From contig JAQGOY010000264.1 of NCBI GenBank assembly GCA_028293375.1, forward strand, positions 1 to 44,885: a stretch of DNA of 44,885 nucleotides, read 5' to 3'. A program made the position numbers and the translations under genes. Positions 44,484-44,885 of the stretch are shown piece by piece (positions within the stretch are counted from its first letter, which is position 1; each line of letters opens with the position of its first letter). The notes under the pieces are model-generated. The model did no database searches. It was not told the DNA's origin and worked only from the letters and a program-made list of their open reading frames with translations. This DNA comes from Verrucomicrobiales bacterium. Lineage in GTDB: Bacteria; Verrucomicrobiota; Verrucomicrobiia; Limisphaerales; JAQGOY01.

Positions 44484-44508
44484 TACCCGACGATTCAGGT
44501 ATTGTCAA
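44480..44508 (-). promoter_or_regulatory. promoter of the GbsR operon, overlapping the operator
   Basis: On the minus strand, a perfect -35 TTGACA (44503-44508) is followed after 17 bases by a weak -10 TATTTC (44480-44485). Its -10 end lies in the inverted repeat. The predicted start is only a few bases before the ATG at 44466, so the mRNA should have almost no leader. The -35 overlaps the stop codon of the upstream gene. Confidence 0.5.
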
Positions 44509-44885
44509 GGATTGCCGCTCTTAGCTTCTGCCACATCGATCATTCGCTGGGTATCTTTATAGTTGGCTTCCCAGGTCGTATACATGTATCCCGTCACCCC
44601 CTTTACACCTTCGGCAGCGCTCAGCCAATTCGCGATTTGCTCGGGTCGATGATCATAATACCCGGCTATTATTTGTTCATGCCCTCGATTTGAAAACCAT
44701 TGGAGCGATTCCTTTCGCTTCTCGTACAACCATGGCACCACCAATACTTCTTTCGGCAATCCTTCCCACGAACCCGCTAAGTTTCCCCTCACCAGATAGT
44801 AATCCCCGTGCGCATTGTGATTCGGATCGAACATATCGCTCCACACGCACAATTTCGATTCCGGCGCGACCTCTTTCATGATCCC
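44505..44885 (-). CDS. GH20-like glycoside hydrolase, C-terminal part (cut by window edge)
   Basis: Only the last about 127 codons are present; the frame is open to the window end, so the ATG at 44879 is internal. The segment WSDMFDPNHNAHGDYYLVRG, then SWEGLP, VLVVPWLYE, GHEQIIAGYYD and YMYTTWEANY fits the C-terminal barrel strands of a family-20-like beta-N-acetylhexosaminidase, where the Trp and Tyr residues line the sugar site. The catalytic Asp-Glu pair would lie upstream, outside the window. It ends within the promoter of the GbsR gene. Confidence 0.65.
   Translation of the reverse strand, partial: GIMKEVAPESKLCVWSDMFDPNHNAHGDYYLVRGNLAGSWEGLPKEVLVVPWLYEKRKESLQWFSNRGHEQIIAGYYDHRPEQIANWLSAAEGVKGVTGYMYTTWEANYKDTQRMIDVAEAKSGNP

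Noticed and set aside
44467-44508. Extension of the GbsR gene to TTG 44508
   Set aside because: The TTG belongs to a consensus -35 TTGACA, and the inverted repeat would then lie inside the coding region; ATG 44466 suits both.

Overview
The window looks like a chromosomal segment of a Verrucomicrobiota bacterium, probably Pedosphaera/Limisphaerales-like. This rests on family content only: the futalosine menaquinone enzyme MqnD, a GCC-type Lgt, a COG1453-like aldo/keto reductase, DUF5722, DUF3500 and DUF2723-TPR proteins, a CxP-motif coiled-coil protein typical of the phylum, and eukaryote-like kinase modules. Genes sit on both strands in short operons, many with 1-14 bp overlaps. No phage, IS element, CRISPR array or conjugation gene was seen.

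Layout. 1-2.9 kb: 3' part of mqnD, a secreted degenerate M48-like protein, an aldo/keto reductase and slyX. 2.9-5.8 kb (minus): Ser/Thr kinase, AIM6/PLC-like phosphodiesterase, an unlisted 35-codon peptide gene with its own terminator, then lgt. 5.9-10.9 kb (plus): CPBP protease, comF, accD, DUF5722 glycosidase-like protein and an SH3-NlpC/P60 peptidase. 10.9-12.3 kb (minus): a zinc-dependent dehydrogenase, a small zinc ribbon and an unlisted 52-aa membrane protein. 12.4-16.3 kb (plus): a VWA, PP2C, kinase triad of the TerY-P/YegL-YegK-YegI kind, whose kinase carries a transmembrane helix and a seven-bladed WD40 propeller. 16.4-22.7 kb (minus): aroC, a thioredoxin with zinc ribbon, an MFS transporter, tRNA-Ala(GGC), a CHASE8-HAMP-PAS histidine kinase overlapping a YfiR gene, and sufT.

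22.7-26.4 kb: an intergenic region with a perfect 22-bp palindrome, an exported protein of about 18 tandem helical repeats split by an apparent 1-base frameshift, and a glycosyltransferase. 26.4-31 kb: xseA, ymdB, a DUF3500 protein and an RlmD/RumA-type RNA methyltransferase. 31-36 kb: a polyprenyl-linked glycan cluster (DUF2723-TPR membrane protein, GT4 glycosyltransferase, WecA/MraY-like transferase). 36-39.5 kb: tilS and ftsH. 39.6-42.5 kb: a membrane-anchored protein gene interrupted by one in-frame amber codon, and a verrucomicrobial coiled-coil protein. 42.5-44.9 kb: a GbsR/MarR regulator, a DCC-family protein, an unlisted 56-aa basic protein and DUF2071, with two near-identical inverted repeats placed exactly at the starts of the regulator and the DCC gene; the window ends inside a GH20-like gene.

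Most noteworthy are three signalling or regulatory modules: the VWA-PP2C-kinase/WD40 triad, the YfiR plus CHASE8 histidine kinase pair, and the GbsR operon with duplicated operators. The frameshifted repeat gene and the amber-split gene may be real decay or base-call errors and deserve a direct check.
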